Positions 8,461 through 17,835 are shown, counted from the first letter of the stretch. The stretch: 51,350 nt of DNA from an uncultured Oscillospiraceae bacterium (GCA_949285935.1 CASEAH010000048.1:1-51350); one strand, 5' to 3'. Program-made: numbers and translations. The notes: generated by a model not told the origin, from the letters alone.

Positions 8461-8997
8461 TTATGGATGCTCCGACGCTTCCTGGGGCAGCAACTCATAG
8501 CTGGGGTGGTCCAGCCCCGTAGGCGGATAAAAATGGTCTCCCACATACCGGAATCCCAGCTTGGCCAGCACGTTGCTGGAACGAATATTTTTAGGGTTGT
8601 GCCCAGCCTGAAGCTTGGCTGCTTTCAGGTGCGAAAAGGCATAGCCAATGACCTGGGAAGCGGCCTCCGGGGCAAGTCCCATTCCCCAGTAGGCCGGGCG
8701 CAGGTGAAATCCCAGCTCATAGGTTCCAGGCTCTGCCGGGCAAGGGCGCAAGCCGCAGCACCCCACCAGGTCTGCCGTGTCCAGCAAAAATACCGGCCAG
8801 TACTGAACGCCGTACTTTTCGCCGTTATGGATCTCCAACTCCAGGCGATCCTGGATCTCCTGAGGTGAAAAGCTCCCGCTGGCACAGATATACCGGGTCA
8901 CCTCCGGGTCACCCCACAGGGCTTGGGCCAAAGAAGCGTCTTCCCCTGTCCACACGGAAAATCCCAGCCGTTCTGTCCGCATAAAGTAATCCCGCAT
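8461..8997 (-). CDS. GNAT family N-acetyltransferase (RimJ/RimL-like)
   Basis: A 178-residue acetyltransferase of the Acetyltransf_3 group, which transfers acetyl from acetyl-CoA to an amine. Visible family features are the start MRTERLGFSVWTGEDASLAQ, the beta-strand pair VFLLDTADLVGCCGLRP, YELGFHLRPAYWGMGLAPEA (acetyl-CoA-binding motif A) and NIRSSNVLAKLGFRYVG (motif B). The ATG at 8997 is chosen because AGGAGG lies 8 bases upstream; the longer frame to 9063 overlaps cimA without a ribosome-binding site. It starts about 50 bases after cimA and may be the last gene of the leuA-cimA unit. The substrate is unknown. Confidence 0.85.
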   Translation of the reverse strand: MRDYFMRTERLGFSVWTGEDASLAQALWGDPEVTRYICASGSFSPQEIQDRLELEIHNGEKYGVQYWPVFLLDTADLVGCCGLRPCPAEPGTYELGFHLRPAYWGMGLAPEAASQVIGYAFSHLKAAKLQAGHNPKNIRSSNVLAKLGFRYVGDHFYPPTGLDHPSYELLPQEASEHP

Positions 8998-9049
8998 CTG
9001 TTTTCCTCCTCTGACAGTCACAGTTTCTATGCTTCCTGTACCGATATAT

Positions 9050-10621
9050 TCAGATGATTCCATCTTTGATCAGTTTATATTCCATGGAGTCCCGCAGGGC
9101 CTGCCAGCTGGCATCAATGATATCCGCTGAAAGCCCCACCGTTGTCCAGACGGACCCGGCGTCCCGGGATTCAATCAATACCCGCACCTTGGCGGCGGTT
9201 GCCCTGCGGCTTTCCATGACCCGTACCTTGTAGTCGATGAGCCGCACCTCTGACAATGCAGGGTAAAATACTTCCAGCGCCTTGCGCATGGCCACGTCCA
9301 TGGCATGGACCGGACCTTCGCCTTCCGCAGAAGTCATTTCCACTGTATCCCCCACCCGGACCTTGATGATGGCGCAGCAGGAACGCGCCACATTCACCGC
9401 CGGTTCCTCGCTGATGATCTTAAAATATTCCAGACTGAAAGCGGGAGTATACCTTCCCAGATGCTTCAGGGCAAAAATCTCAAAGCTGGCCCCTGCCGAT
9501 TCAAAGGCATATCCTTCATATTCCAGCAGCTTCAGCTTTTCAATCAGCTCTTCCGTTACCTGGCTGTCCCGTGTCACCGAAGCGTCCAGTTCCGCCACCC
9601 GGTTGGCAATGGCCGTCCTCCCTGCAAATTCGGACAGCAGCACATGGCGGGTATTCCCCACCGCTTCCGGAGAAATATGCTCAAAGGAAAAGGAATTTTT
9701 ATAAATGCCGTCCACATGCATCCCGCCCTTGTGCGCGAAGGCACTCCTGCCCACATACGGGGTATTGGCGGGGATCAGGAGATTGGTCACCTCCGCGATG
9801 TACCGGGCAGTTTTGGTGAGGCGGCAAAGCCGGTCGGCAGGAATACAGTCATAGCCTCGCTTGGCCTGCAGATTGGCGATCAGGGTGGCCAGGCAGGCGT
9901 TGCCGCACCGCTCCCCAAACCCCAGATAAGTTCCCTGCACATGGGAAGCTCCCGCTTCTACCGCCGCCATGGCATTGGCCACGGCGCAGCCCACATCGTT
10001 GTGGGTATGGATCCCGACCGGTACGGAAAGAATTTTTGTCACTTCTCCCACGATCGCGGCGATCTCATCCGGGAAGGAGGCTCCGTTGGTATCACAGAGA
10101 CAGATGCGGGCGGCGCCTGCCTCTGCGGCAGCTTTCACTGCGGCCAGGGCATAGTCCCGGTTCTGTTTCCATCCGTCAAAGAAATGCTCTGCGTCAAAGA
10201 TGACCTGCCGCCCATTTTCCCTGAAAAAAGCAACCGTGTCCCGGATCATCTCCAGATTTTCTTCCAGGGTCGTCCGGAGCACATCCCGCACATGGAGATC
10301 CCAGCTTTTCCCAAAAACGGAGATCCACCGGGTCCCCGCCGCCAGCAGGGAGCGGCAATTTTCATCCTCTTCCGCCCGGATCAGTTTCCGCCGGGTGGCG
10401 CCGAAGGCCACCACCTCTGTTTTTCCCAGTTCCAGCTCCCGAAGCCGCTGAAAGAACTCCATGTCTTTGGGATTGGAGGCCGGGTTGCCCGCTTCAATAA
10501 AATCCAGCCCCAGCTTGGCCAGCTTTTGGGTTATATTCAGCTTGTCTTCCAGGGAAAAGCTGATTCCCTCGCCCTGGGCGCCGTCCCGGAGGGTGGTGTC
10601 CAGTATTTCGATATGCTTCAT
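9050..10621 (-). CDS. cimA: (R)-citramalate synthase
   Basis: DRE-TIM metallolyase that condenses acetyl-CoA with pyruvate to citramalate, the entry to 2-oxobutanoate and isoleucine without threonine. 523 residues. The HMGL-like barrel begins KHIEILDTTLRDGAQGEGIS; metal ligands are the early Asp of DTTLRDG and the HTHNDVGCAVANAM histidines. The C-terminal LeuA-type regulatory domain (from about residue 390) predicts feedback control. It reads as CimA rather than LeuA from DGAQGEG instead of DGEQSPG, the KGGMHVDGI motif and the EAGNPASNPKD segment. The ATG at 10621 has GAAGGATGG upstream. It lies 22 bases after leuA, so they form an operon. Confidence 0.9.
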   Translation of the reverse strand: MKHIEILDTTLRDGAQGEGISFSLEDKLNITQKLAKLGLDFIEAGNPASNPKDMEFFQRLRELELGKTEVVAFGATRRKLIRAEEDENCRSLLAAGTRWISVFGKSWDLHVRDVLRTTLEENLEMIRDTVAFFRENGRQVIFDAEHFFDGWKQNRDYALAAVKAAAEAGAARICLCDTNGASFPDEIAAIVGEVTKILSVPVGIHTHNDVGCAVANAMAAVEAGASHVQGTYLGFGERCGNACLATLIANLQAKRGYDCIPADRLCRLTKTARYIAEVTNLLIPANTPYVGRSAFAHKGGMHVDGIYKNSFSFEHISPEAVGNTRHVLLSEFAGRTAIANRVAELDASVTRDSQVTEELIEKLKLLEYEGYAFESAGASFEIFALKHLGRYTPAFSLEYFKIISEEPAVNVARSCCAIIKVRVGDTVEMTSAEGEGPVHAMDVAMRKALEVFYPALSEVRLIDYKVRVMESRRATAAKVRVLIESRDAGSVWTTVGLSADIIDASWQALRDSMEYKLIKDGII

Positions 10622-10643
10622 TTGCTTCCATCCTTCCGTCAGG

Positions 10644-12143
10644 TCACCCCACCGCCTTGTTGATAGCGTTGATATAAGCCTTGAGGCTGGCTTCAAAAAT
10701 GTCGGTGGAAAGCCCGCGTCCCACAATGATTCTGCCGCCCTTTTTCAGCCGGACGGTGACCTCACCCAAGGCGTCCTCGCCTTCCGTCACCGAGTGGATG
10801 GTGTAACTGGCCAGCTGGTATCCTTCCTTGACAATACGGTCAATGGCTTTGAAGGCTGCATCAATAGGACCGTCGCCCCGGGCTACATGCTCGATCTCCT
10901 CCCCATTGCGGATCAGCTTCACCACTGCGGTGGCAGAGATCACGGTGCCGCTGTTGACTACAAAGCTGTGAAGACGATAGGTTTCGGGCGTAGCGTAGCC
11001 CAGAGCACTTACCATCGCCTCAATATCCTTGTCGGTAACATTCTTTTTCCGGTCAGCCAGCGATACAAACCGCTCAAAGGCCTTCTCCATGGCCTCATCG
11101 GAAAGGGTATATCCCAACTCTTCCACCCGCTGCACAAAGGCGTGGCGGCCGGAGTGCTTGCCCAGAGTCATATCACTCTGGTAGATCCCGATGGATTCGG
11201 GGGACATGATCTCATAGGTAAGAGGATTCTTCAGCACCCCATGCTGGTGGATCCCCGCTTCATGGTTAAAGGCGTTGCGGCCAACCACCGCTTTGTTGGG
11301 AGCAATCCTGACGCCGATCACGGTAGAAACCAGTTTGCTGGTGCGGTAAATCTCCCGGGTATTGATGTTTGTGGTCATATCCAGCTGGTTTTCACGGGTT
11401 TTCAGCGCCATGATGATTTCTTCCAGAGCCGCGTTCCCTGCCCGTTCTCCAATACCGTTGATACTGCCCTCCACCTGCCCTGCTCCTGCCCGCAATGCAG
11501 CCAGGGAGTTGGCTACCGCCATTCCCAGGTCATTGTGGCAGTGGACGGAAAGAACCACCTGATCGGCGCAGTGCACGTTCTGGCGGATATAGGAGACCAA
11601 ATCATACATTTCATCCGGAAGGATGTACCCTACCGTGTCGGCAATATTAAGAGTAGAGGCTCCGGCATCCACAGCGGCATTAAAGCACTCCAGGAGAAAT
11701 TCCCGGTCGCTGCGGGTGGAGTCCTCGGCGGAAAACTCTACGTCCGGGCAAAGGCTTCTGGCATAGGAAACACATTCGCGGATTTTCTCCAGCGCCTGCT
11801 GCCGGGTGATCCCCAGCTTCACCTCCAGGTGCAGGTCGCTGGTGGCGATAAATACATGGAGCCGGGGTCTCCTGGCCTGCTTCACTGCTTCCCACGCGGT
11901 ATCGATGTCGCCCTTTACCGCCCGGCACAGGGCTGCCACAGCGGCATGCTCCGTCTGTGCGGCCACCCGCTGCACTGCCTCAAAATCATCAGGAGAGGAC
12001 ACCGGAAATCCCGCCTCAATGACATCTACTCCCAACCTGTCCAGCTGACGGGCAATTTCCAGCTTTTCCCGGGTATTCATGGAACACCCGGGAGATTGTT
12101 CTCCATCCCGCATGGTAGTATCAAAAATGAGTATCTTCCTCAT
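10644..12143 (-). CDS. leuA: 2-isopropylmalate synthase
   Basis: First committed enzyme of leucine synthesis: acetyl-CoA plus 2-oxoisovalerate to 2-isopropylmalate. The 499-residue protein starts [20 protein letters not shown], the family signature with the metal-binding Asp, and has [19 protein letters not shown] with the HxH metal ligands and [16 protein letters not shown]. The linker [13 protein letters not shown] leads to the C-terminal leucine-binding regulatory domain (about 380-499). It is followed by cimA. Upstream, an extended -10 (TGGTACAAT, plus-strand 12185-12193) is a possible promoter; no T-box or leader peptide is seen. Confidence 0.95.
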   Translation of the reverse strand: MRKILIFDTTMRDGEQSPGCSMNTREKLEIARQLDRLGVDVIEAGFPVSSPDDFEAVQRVAAQTEHAAVAALCRAVKGDIDTAWEAVKQARRPRLHVFIATSDLHLEVKLGITRQQALEKIRECVSYARSLCPDVEFSAEDSTRSDREFLLECFNAAVDAGASTLNIADTVGYILPDEMYDLVSYIRQNVHCADQVVLSVHCHNDLGMAVANSLAALRAGAGQVEGSINGIGERAGNAALEEIIMALKTRENQLDMTTNINTREIYRTSKLVSTVIGVRIAPNKAVVGRNAFNHEAGIHQHGVLKNPLTYEIMSPESIGIYQSDMTLGKHSGRHAFVQRVEELGYTLSDEAMEKAFERFVSLADRKKNVTDKDIEAMVSALGYATPETYRLHSFVVNSGTVISATAVVKLIRNGEEIEHVARGDGPIDAAFKAIDRIVKEGYQLASYTIHSVTEGEDALGEVTVRLKKGGRIIVGRGLSTDIFEASLKAYINAINKAVG

Positions 12144-12193
12144 GCAAACACGCTCCGTTTCTCAATGCCTGATGTCTCATGCTCATTGTACCA

Positions 12194-12549
12194 TGTTCCG
12201 CTTTAGAAGGAAAGAGGGACAAGCCCCGGTAACTCTGTTTCCAAACCCGTCAAACGATCTGGGCCTTCCCCCATTTTTCCGTCTCTATTAAACCTGCCCT
12301 AAAACAACAGGTGCAGGCATTTCCCCGGGTTATGAGGGTGCCTTCCAGCCAAAGCCGTCGCAAACGCTGCTTTAACTTTCCCCGATTCAAGGTAATGGTC
12401 CGGCTCCCCGCCCGCAGACAGAGAGAACATTCCGGCCTATGCATCCTTCTTCTGCCGCTGCTTGCCGCAAAGTGTTTCTTCTGCCTTCAGCAGAGGATTT
12501 GACGACCGTTTTTCCCCCCGCAAAGCCAACAATTTTATTACACAGCAAA
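12194..12549. other. Gene-poor region between leuA and hppA
   Basis: About 350 bases. A 64-codon minus-strand frame (12250-12444) has two Cys clusters (C-x2-C and C-x-C-C) but no proper ribosome-binding site and no family I recognise. No T-box consensus is seen on either strand, although leuA lies downstream. Confidence 0.5.
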
Positions 12550-12577
12550 GGGGCGGCGTACCATGGTACGCCGCCCC
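12550..12577 (-). terminator. Intrinsic terminator of hppA
   Basis: A 28-base perfect palindrome (14-bp arms, centre CCATGG) lies 15 bases past the hppA stop. On the minus strand it is followed by only a short T-rich stretch, so termination may be partial. Confidence 0.7.
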
Positions 12578-12591
12578 GATTGACGGAAACA

Positions 12592-14676
12592 TCAATGGAT
12601 CAGGGAAAAGCTGACAAACACCGAAGCAAACACGATGGCCACCACCGAAAGCAGCTTAATAAGGATATTGATAGACGGTCCGCTGGTATCCTTGAAGGGA
12701 TCGCCCACGGTATCGCCCACCACAGCAGCCTTATGGCATTCGGAGCCTTTGCCGCCTTCATGACCGGCTTCAATGTATTTTTTGGCATTGTCCCAGGCGC
12801 CGCCCGCATTGGACATCATTACTGCCAGCACAAAACCGGAAATTGTGGAACCAGCCAGCATTCCGGCCACGCCGTTGACGCCCAGGATCAGTCCCACCAC
12901 AATGGGGGCCAGCAGGGTCATCACCGCGGGAGCAACCATTTCCTTCAGAGCGGAGCGGGTGCACAGGTCCACACAGCTTTCGTAATCGGGCTTTCCTTCA
13001 CCGGTCATGATCCCGGCGATCTCCCGGAACTGGCGGCGGACTTCATACACAATGCTCTGGGCGGCCCGTCCTACAGAGTCCATGGTCATGGCACCAAAAA
13101 CGAAGGGCAGCATGGCGCCCACAAACAGGCCAATCAGGGTGGGAGGATAGGTAATGCTCAGGTTCAGCTGATATCCGGGAGCAACCAGGCCGATCTGATC
13201 CACAAAAGCTGCGATCAGTGCCAGTGCGGTAAGAGCCGCAGAACCAATAGCAAAGCCCTTTCCGGTGGCGGCGGTGGTGTTGCCCAGGGAGTCCAGAGCA
13301 TCGGTGCGCTCCCGAACCTCTTCAGGAAGCCCGGCCATCTCTGCGATGCCGCCGGCATTGTCAGCCACAGGGCCATAAGCGTCGGTAGCCAGGGTAATAC
13401 CCAGAGTGGAAAGCATACCCACGGCGGAAACCGCAATACCGTACAGTCCGGCATTGAAATTGGAGGCGCCTCCGGCGCAGTAGAAGCTGACCAGCACCGA
13501 GATGCTCACAATGATGACCGGAATGGCGGTGGACATCATGCCCAGGGACAGGCCGCCGATAATGATGGTAGCGGGACCGGTCTGGGAAGTGGTGGACAGA
13601 TTCTGGGTGGGTTTGTAGGAATCAGAGGTATAGTACTCGGTAAAGTAACCGATCAGCACACCGGCCAGCAGTCCGGACAGCACCGCAAAGTAGGTTCCTG
13701 TGCTGCCCAGGGTGGCCTTGATCAGGAAGAAGGAAGCCACTGCTACCAAAATGGCGCTGATGTAGGTTCCTTTGCGCAGAGCCATCAGCAGGCTGCGCTG
13801 GGTAGCGTTCTCTTCGGTTTTGACAAAAAACGTACCGATAATAGAGGCAAAGATACCGATGGTGCAAATGGCCACCGGTACAGCCATGCCGGCTGCGCCG
13901 TATCCGGCAGCTACCGCCAGCGCAAAGGCGGAAAGCCGGGCGCCGGCGTAGGATTCATACAGGTCTGCACCCATGCCGGCCACATCGCCCACATTGTCGC
14001 CTACGTTATCAGCAATAACGGCGGGGTTGCGGGGATCGTCCTCAGGAATCCCGGCTTCCACCTTACCCACCAGGTCGGCGCCCACATCAGCGGCTTTGGT
14101 GAAAATACCGCCGCCCACACGGGCAAAAAGGGCTGCTGCAGAAGCTCCCATGCCAAAGGTGAGCATGGCAGAAGAGATTTGCTGTGCCTGAGCGGCAGGG
14201 TCCAGATTGCGGTAAACAAACTTGAGGATATAGTACCAGATGGACATATCCAGCATTCCCAGGCCAACCACAGTAAAGCCCATGACCGCGCCGGCGGAGA
14301 ATGCCACCTTCAGGCCGCTGTTCAAGGACTTTTGCGCGCTGCAGGCAGTGCGGGAGTTGGCGGCAGTGGCGATCTTCATTCCAAAATAACCGGACAGGCA
14401 GGAGAAGAAGCCGCCGGTGAGAAAAGCCACCGGAACAGACTTGTTCACATACCCCATAACCGCCAGAATGGCCAAAACCACACATACGGCAGCAAAAAAT
14501 ACCGCTACAGTTTTATACTGTCTTTTCAAGTACGCATTGGCGCCGGCCCGGATATGCCCGGCAATCTCCTTCATCCGAGGGGTACCTTCGTCTGCCCTCA
14601 TAACTCTTCCGGAAAGGACGCCGGCGTAAAGCAGGGCGGCTGCTGCACCAACAGGTGCAAGAATCATAAGATCCAT
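12592..14676 (-). CDS. hppA: Membrane-bound K+-dependent pyrophosphatase (H+ or Na+ pump)
   Basis: Integral membrane pyrophosphatase that couples PPi hydrolysis to H+ or Na+ export. The 694-residue protein is predicted to have about 16 membrane helices. The catalytic loop [11 protein letters not shown] is at 197-207, followed by [20 protein letters not shown], the Mg-PPi-binding aspartates. The motif [10 protein letters not shown] at 465-474 has Ala where K+-independent enzymes have Lys, which by family knowledge predicts K+ dependence. Which ion it pumps cannot be read safely. The gene is divergent from the chromate-transporter pair and has its own promoter; it would salvage energy from biosynthetic PPi in an anaerobe. 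Confidence 0.95.
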   Translation of the reverse strand: MDLMILAPVGAAAALLYAGVLSGRVMRADEGTPRMKEIAGHIRAGANAYLKRQYKTVAVFFAAVCVVLAILAVMGYVNKSVPVAFLTGGFFSCLSGYFGMKIATAANSRTACSAQKSLNSGLKVAFSAGAVMGFTVVGLGMLDMSIWYYILKFVYRNLDPAAQAQQISSAMLTFGMGASAAALFARVGGGIFTKAADVGADLVGKVEAGIPEDDPRNPAVIADNVGDNVGDVAGMGADLYESYAGARLSAFALAVAAGYGAAGMAVPVAICTIGIFASIIGTFFVKTEENATQRSLLMALRKGTYISAILVAVASFFLIKATLGSTGTYFAVLSGLLAGVLIGYFTEYYTSDSYKPTQNLSTTSQTGPATIIIGGLSLGMMSTAIPVIIVSISVLVSFYCAGGASNFNAGLYGIAVSAVGMLSTLGITLATDAYGPVADNAGGIAEMAGLPEEVRERTDALDSLGNTTAATGKGFAIGSAALTALALIAAFVDQIGLVAPGYQLNLSITYPPTLIGLFVGAMLPFVFGAMTMDSVGRAAQSIVYEVRRQFREIAGIMTGEGKPDYESCVDLCTRSALKEMVAPAVMTLLAPIVVGLILGVNGVAGMLAGSTISGFVLAVMMSNAGGAWDNAKKYIEAGHEGGKGSECHKAAVVGDTVGDPFKDTSGPSINILIKLLSVVAIVFASVFVSFSLIH

Positions 14677-14748
14677 TCGTCATCCTTCTTTCGTCGTTTT
14701 TCATTTTTGCCATACAGATTTATCCCATTATGTACAGGGTTAACCATT

Positions 14749-14777
14749 ATTTTACCATTTTGTAGAAAGCATGTCAA
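14749..14777 (-). promoter_or_regulatory. Promoter of hppA
   Basis: Minus strand: consensus TTGACA (14772-14777), 17-base spacer, TAAAAT (14749-14754). About 70 bases upstream of the ATG. Confidence 0.8.
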
Positions 14778-14847
14778 TTGAGCTTGCAGCTTTTATTAAA
14801 AGTTTTTTCATATTCCATTTCACCTTCTGCCGTTCCCGCTTTCCAGA

Positions 14848-14876
14848 TTGACAACATCCCGTGATGGGGATAAAAT
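14848..14876 (+). promoter_or_regulatory. Promoter of the chromate-transporter pair
   Basis: TTGACA (14848-14853), 17-base spacer, TAAAAT (14871-14876). It is divergent from the hppA promoter, about 70 bases apart, and leaves a leader of about 100 bases. Confidence 0.8.
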
Positions 14877-14896
14877 AATCATCGTATTGGCTGCGA

Positions 14897-14938
14897 ATTC
14901 TCCCTTTCAAGGCGATTTTCCATGATTTTAGGGAGAAT
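14897..14938 (+). promoter_or_regulatory. Leader hairpin before the chromate-transporter genes
   Basis: A perfect 9-bp stem ATTCTCCCT (14897-14905) / AGGGAGAAT (14930-14938) with a 24-base loop lies inside the 5' leader. It is not followed by a T-run, so it is not a terminator by itself. It may set mRNA stability or be part of a regulatory leader; no known riboswitch is recognised. Confidence 0.45.
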
Positions 14939-14985
14939 GTGCTGCGCATCCGGTCACTCTATCTTTCAGGAGGTTTGATTTTTTT

Positions 14986-15561
14986 ATGCCCGAAAATGCT
15001 TCCTCTAAAGCTGCCGTTCTCAAGGCCTTGTTTGTTTCCTTTTTCAGGATCGGCGCTTTCACTTTTGGCGGCGGATATGCTATGATCCCGATCATCCACC
15101 GCGAAGTGGTAGAAACCCACAAGTGGATCTCCGACGACGATATGCTGGACCTGTTGGCCATTGCAGAGTCCACCCCGGGGCCGATTGCCATCAACAGCGC
15201 AACCTTTATCGGCTTCCGTCAGGCTGGTCTGTTAGGCTCCATTCTGGCCACACTGGGAGTGGTTCTGCCCTCGTTTGTCATCATCTCTCTCATTTCTCTC
15301 TTTTATATCCGCTTCAAGGAGATTCCCTGGGTTTTCTACGCCTTTGAAGGGATCAAATCCGCTGTTATCGTTTTGATGGTTTCAGCGGTTCTCAAGTTGT
15401 CCAAGCACAGCAAGCCCACGTTATTGACAATAGGGCTCACCGGTGGTTCCTTCTTGTGTTCGGCGATTCTGGATATTGATGTGATCCTTATTCTGATTGC
15501 CGCTGCCGCAATCGGTCTGTTCACCTATAAAGGGATCACTTCGGCAAAGGAGGGCCAATAA
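14986..15561 (+). CDS. Chromate transporter family protein, first half-size subunit
   Basis: A 191-residue CHR-family half protein (short-chain ChrA). The family exports chromate in some bacteria, but in anaerobes the real substrate is often unknown. Family motifs are FRIGAFTFGGGYAMIP near residues 20-35 and ESTPGPIAINSATFIGF near 61-77; five to six membrane helices are visible. The ATG has AGGAGG upstream. The stop codon is directly followed by the ATG of the second half (no gap), so the two are made together and probably form a heterodimer equal to one long ChrA. Confidence 0.9.
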   Translation: MPENASSKAAVLKALFVSFFRIGAFTFGGGYAMIPIIHREVVETHKWISDDDMLDLLAIAESTPGPIAINSATFIGFRQAGLLGSILATLGVVLPSFVIISLISLFYIRFKEIPWVFYAFEGIKSAVIVLMVSAVLKLSKHSKPTLLTIGLTGGSFLCSAILDIDVILILIAAAAIGLFTYKGITSAKEGQ

Positions 15562-16149
15562 ATGCTGCTCATCAAGCTTTTCACTACCTTTTTCCAAATT
15601 GGTCTGTTTACCTTTGGCGGCGGCTATGCCATGATTCCCATGATTACCGATAAGGTCTTGGAAGCCGGATGGATTACCACCGATCAGCTCATCGACTTTA
15701 TCGCTATCAGCGAATCCACTCCCGGTCCCTTCGCCATCAATATCGCCACTTTCGTCGGCATGCGGACCGGTGGTTTGGCAGGGGCTTTCTTTGCCACCTT
15801 GGGTGTGGTCCTCCCTTCCATGATCGTGATCATCCTGGTGGTCAAAGTCTTTACCCGTTTCAGCCAGAACCCCCGGGTCAAGGGAGCTCTTTCCGGGATC
15901 CGTCCTGCGGTGATCGGACTGATCGCTTCAGCGGTATGGTCCATCGGCAATACGGTTCTTCTGCAGGCCAGCGCCTATGGCTTTAATTGGCAGATAGGCG
16001 GTATTACCCTTAATGTCACCGCACTGGTGCTGTTCCTGATCCTGCTTCTGGTTTTCCTGCGTTTCAAAAAGCTGCATCCCGCGCTTCTCATTCTTCTTTC
16101 CGCCGCATTGGGAATCATAGGCTACGGCCTGATTCCTGGTTTGTTCTGA
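15562..16149 (+). CDS. Chromate transporter family protein, second half-size subunit
   Basis: A 195-residue partner of the preceding gene, with the same motifs displaced: FQIGLFTFGGGYAMIPM near residues 10-26 and ESTPGPFAINIATFVG near 52-67. The repeat of the two motifs shows that both are homologous halves. Hydrophobic helices fill the remainder. Translation probably initiates by coupling, as there is no space for a separate signal beyond the GGAGGG inside the end of the upstream gene. Substrate assignment as chromate is by family only. Confidence 0.9.
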   Translation: MLLIKLFTTFFQIGLFTFGGGYAMIPMITDKVLEAGWITTDQLIDFIAISESTPGPFAINIATFVGMRTGGLAGAFFATLGVVLPSMIVIILVVKVFTRFSQNPRVKGALSGIRPAVIGLIASAVWSIGNTVLLQASAYGFNWQIGGITLNVTALVLFLILLLVFLRFKKLHPALLILLSAALGIIGYGLIPGLF

Positions 16150-16183
16150 TTTTATCGTCCGTTTTTTCAAAGGAGGATCTTCC

Positions 16184-16822
16184 ATGAACAAAAAGCAAAA
16201 AGCTCTGGAAGCGGTCCGCCGCCTGGAAGAGCGTTACCCCCAGGCCCAATGCTCATTGGATTATATCAAGCCCCATGAGCTGCTGATTGCCACCCGGCTC
16301 TCTGCCCAATGTACGGATGAACGGGTCAATATGGTCACCGGCGAACTGTTTTCCACCTATCCCACGGTGGAGGCCTTTGCCCAAGCGGAACTGCCGGACG
16401 TGGAGCGGATCATCCGTTCCTGTGGGCTGTATAAAACAAAGGCGCGGGATATTATTGCCCTGTCCCAAATGCTGGTGGAACAATATGGTGGACAAGTTCC
16501 TGACTCCATTGAAGAGCTGGTAAAGCTGCCGGGCGTCGGGCGCAAAACCGCTAACCTGGTAGTAGGAGATATTTTTGGAAAACCTGCCATTGTGTGCGAT
16601 ACCCACTGCATCCGCATCACCAACCTTCTGGGCCTTACCGACAGCAAGGATGCCCTCAAGGTGGAAAACCAGCTGCGGCCGCTGCTTCCTCCTGAAAAAT
16701 CCAATGATTTTTGCCACCGGCTGGTACACTTTGGGCGGGAGGTATGTATTGCCCGCCGCCCTCAGTGCCAGATCTGCCCCCTTGCGGACATTTGTTCCGG
16801 TCGCTCCAAAAATCCTGCCTGA
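16184..16822 (+). CDS. nth: Endonuclease III (DNA glycosylase/AP lyase)
   Basis: Base-excision repair enzyme removing oxidised pyrimidines and cutting the abasic site. 212 residues, normal size. The helix-hairpin-helix LPGVGRKTANLV holds the catalytic Lys at 121 and the catalytic Asp is D139 in CDTHC. The C-terminal iron-sulfur motif C188-x6-C195-x2-C198-x5-C204 is intact, so a 4Fe-4S cluster is expected. The start has AAAGGAGGA upstream. It is 34 bases after the chromate-transporter pair on the same strand, perhaps by readthrough. Confidence 0.96.
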   Translation: MNKKQKALEAVRRLEERYPQAQCSLDYIKPHELLIATRLSAQCTDERVNMVTGELFSTYPTVEAFAQAELPDVERIIRSCGLYKTKARDIIALSQMLVEQYGGQVPDSIEELVKLPGVGRKTANLVVGDIFGKPAIVCDTHCIRITNLLGLTDSKDALKVENQLRPLLPPEKSNDFCHRLVHFGREVCIARRPQCQICPLADICSGRSKNPA

Positions 16823-16891
16823 TCCTCTTTTTCTCTTTGTTTTGGTTGCCAAAACGCTTCTTTATCTCAAAAATTCCGGCAGTTTGCTCCC

Positions 16892-16920
16892 TTGCGGGAA
16901 CAAATCGGTTATGTTACAAT
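16892..16920 (+). promoter_or_regulatory. Promoter of the DtxR-type regulator
   Basis: TTGCGG (16892-16897), 17-base spacer, TACAAT (16915-16920), 35 bases before the ATG. Confidence 0.65.
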
Positions 16921-16955
16921 GAGAACATTATTCTGCTTTGGGGAGGTTTCGCTCT

Positions 16956-17327
16956 ATGAAAATCCAGGAATCCGGAGAAAACTATCTGGAGGCCATTCTG
17001 GTTCTCAAAAAAGAAAAAGGCGTTGTCCGCTCCATTGACATTGTACATCATTTGGACTTTACCAAGCCCAGTGTGAGCCGTGCCGTAAATCTTTTGCGTC
17101 AGAACGGATATATTACTATGGACCCGGAGGGCTGGATCGAACTGACCGACTCGGGACTTGCCATCGCAGAAAGAATTTATGAACGCCATCGACTGATGAC
17201 CCAATGGCTTGTTGCTCTGGGGGTTTCGGCTGAAACGGCAGCAGAGGATGCCTGCCGGATCGAGCACGACATCAGCGAAGAAACTTTTCAAAAGCTGAAG
17301 GAGCATATAAAAAGCTCTCAGCAATAA
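16956..17327 (+). CDS. DtxR/MntR family metal-dependent transcriptional regulator, short form
   Basis: A 123-residue winged-helix metalloregulator. The DNA-binding domain covers residues 1-65 (SGENYLEAIL, DFTKPSVSRAVNLLRQNGYI) and the dimer/metal domain 70-120. Putative ligands are H78, C100, E103 and H104 in DACRIEHDIS. The Cys at 100 matches the DtxR/IdeR iron site (Cys-x2-Glu-His), whereas Bacillus MntR has Glu there. There is no C-terminal SH3-like domain. The start ATG at 16956 has GGGGAGG upstream. No transporter is adjacent, so the regulon must lie elsewhere. A terminator follows at once. Confidence 0.88.
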   Translation: MKIQESGENYLEAILVLKKEKGVVRSIDIVHHLDFTKPSVSRAVNLLRQNGYITMDPEGWIELTDSGLAIAERIYERHRLMTQWLVALGVSAETAAEDACRIEHDISEETFQKLKEHIKSSQQ

Positions 17328-17336
17328 CGCTTAAGT

Positions 17337-17376
17337 AACACACACGGCAGCTTTCATGCTGCCGTGTGTGTTTTCA
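17337..17376 (+). terminator. Terminator after the DtxR-type regulator
   Basis: A perfect 14-bp stem (17337-17350 with 17359-17372), 8-base loop, then a T-rich tail. Confidence 0.9.
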
Positions 17377-17381
17377 TTTTT

Positions 17382-17834
17382 GGCAAAACAGACCACCTCT
17401 CTGTTGCATTCGCATCCGTGGAAAAAGGTACGCGGCACAACCGATGAGCGTATGTCAATAATAAAATTCTTTTTTAAAAATATCCTGACTTATCGTCAGA
17501 CCTTATAGGAAACCTGCTTGAAAATTCCGGGCGTCATTTTTCATCAGCGAAAGGAGACGCCTTTCTCCAATCCCATATGTTAAAGGCAATGAACCGCTCA
17601 ACTGAAGAGACGTGTCGGTAGTACAAAAGCACAGCATCCGCTCACCTCTTCAAGCTGCACTAAAAATTTTACCGGTGCATCGTATGCATTTCAGCCGTTA
17701 AGGCAATCATTAAGCCAGTGACAAGATGATTGTCTCGAAACTGTTTCTTATTGTTCTCTTGGCTTGATCCTGAAAGCTCAAGCTTTTTAGTCGTGCTTGG
17801 AGAGCCAGTGGATAGATTCTGCTGAATCGTCATA
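17382..17834. other. Gene-free stretch between dtxR-type gene and ftsH terminator
   Basis: About 450 AT-richer bases. A minus-strand frame of about 54 codons (17669 to about 17833) begins right after the ftsH terminator, reads in part like protein, but lacks a ribosome-binding site. No RNA or mobile element is recognised. Confidence 0.45.
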
Positions 17835-17835
17835 T

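Noticed and set aside
9305-12206. Plus-strand open frames of 452 and 581 codons
   Set aside because: Shadows of cimA and leuA.
12250-12444. Small Cys-containing minus-strand frame
   Set aside because: No spaced ribosome-binding site and no recognised family; kept only as a note.
12144-12549. T-box or leader peptide before leuA
   Set aside because: No T-box consensus (GGGTGGNACC-like) and no Leu-rich leader frame found by eye on the minus strand.
12439-14781. Long plus-strand open frame of 780 codons
   Set aside because: It is the antisense shadow of hppA, whose motifs are unmistakable; the product is a low-complexity His/Gly/Gln sequence.
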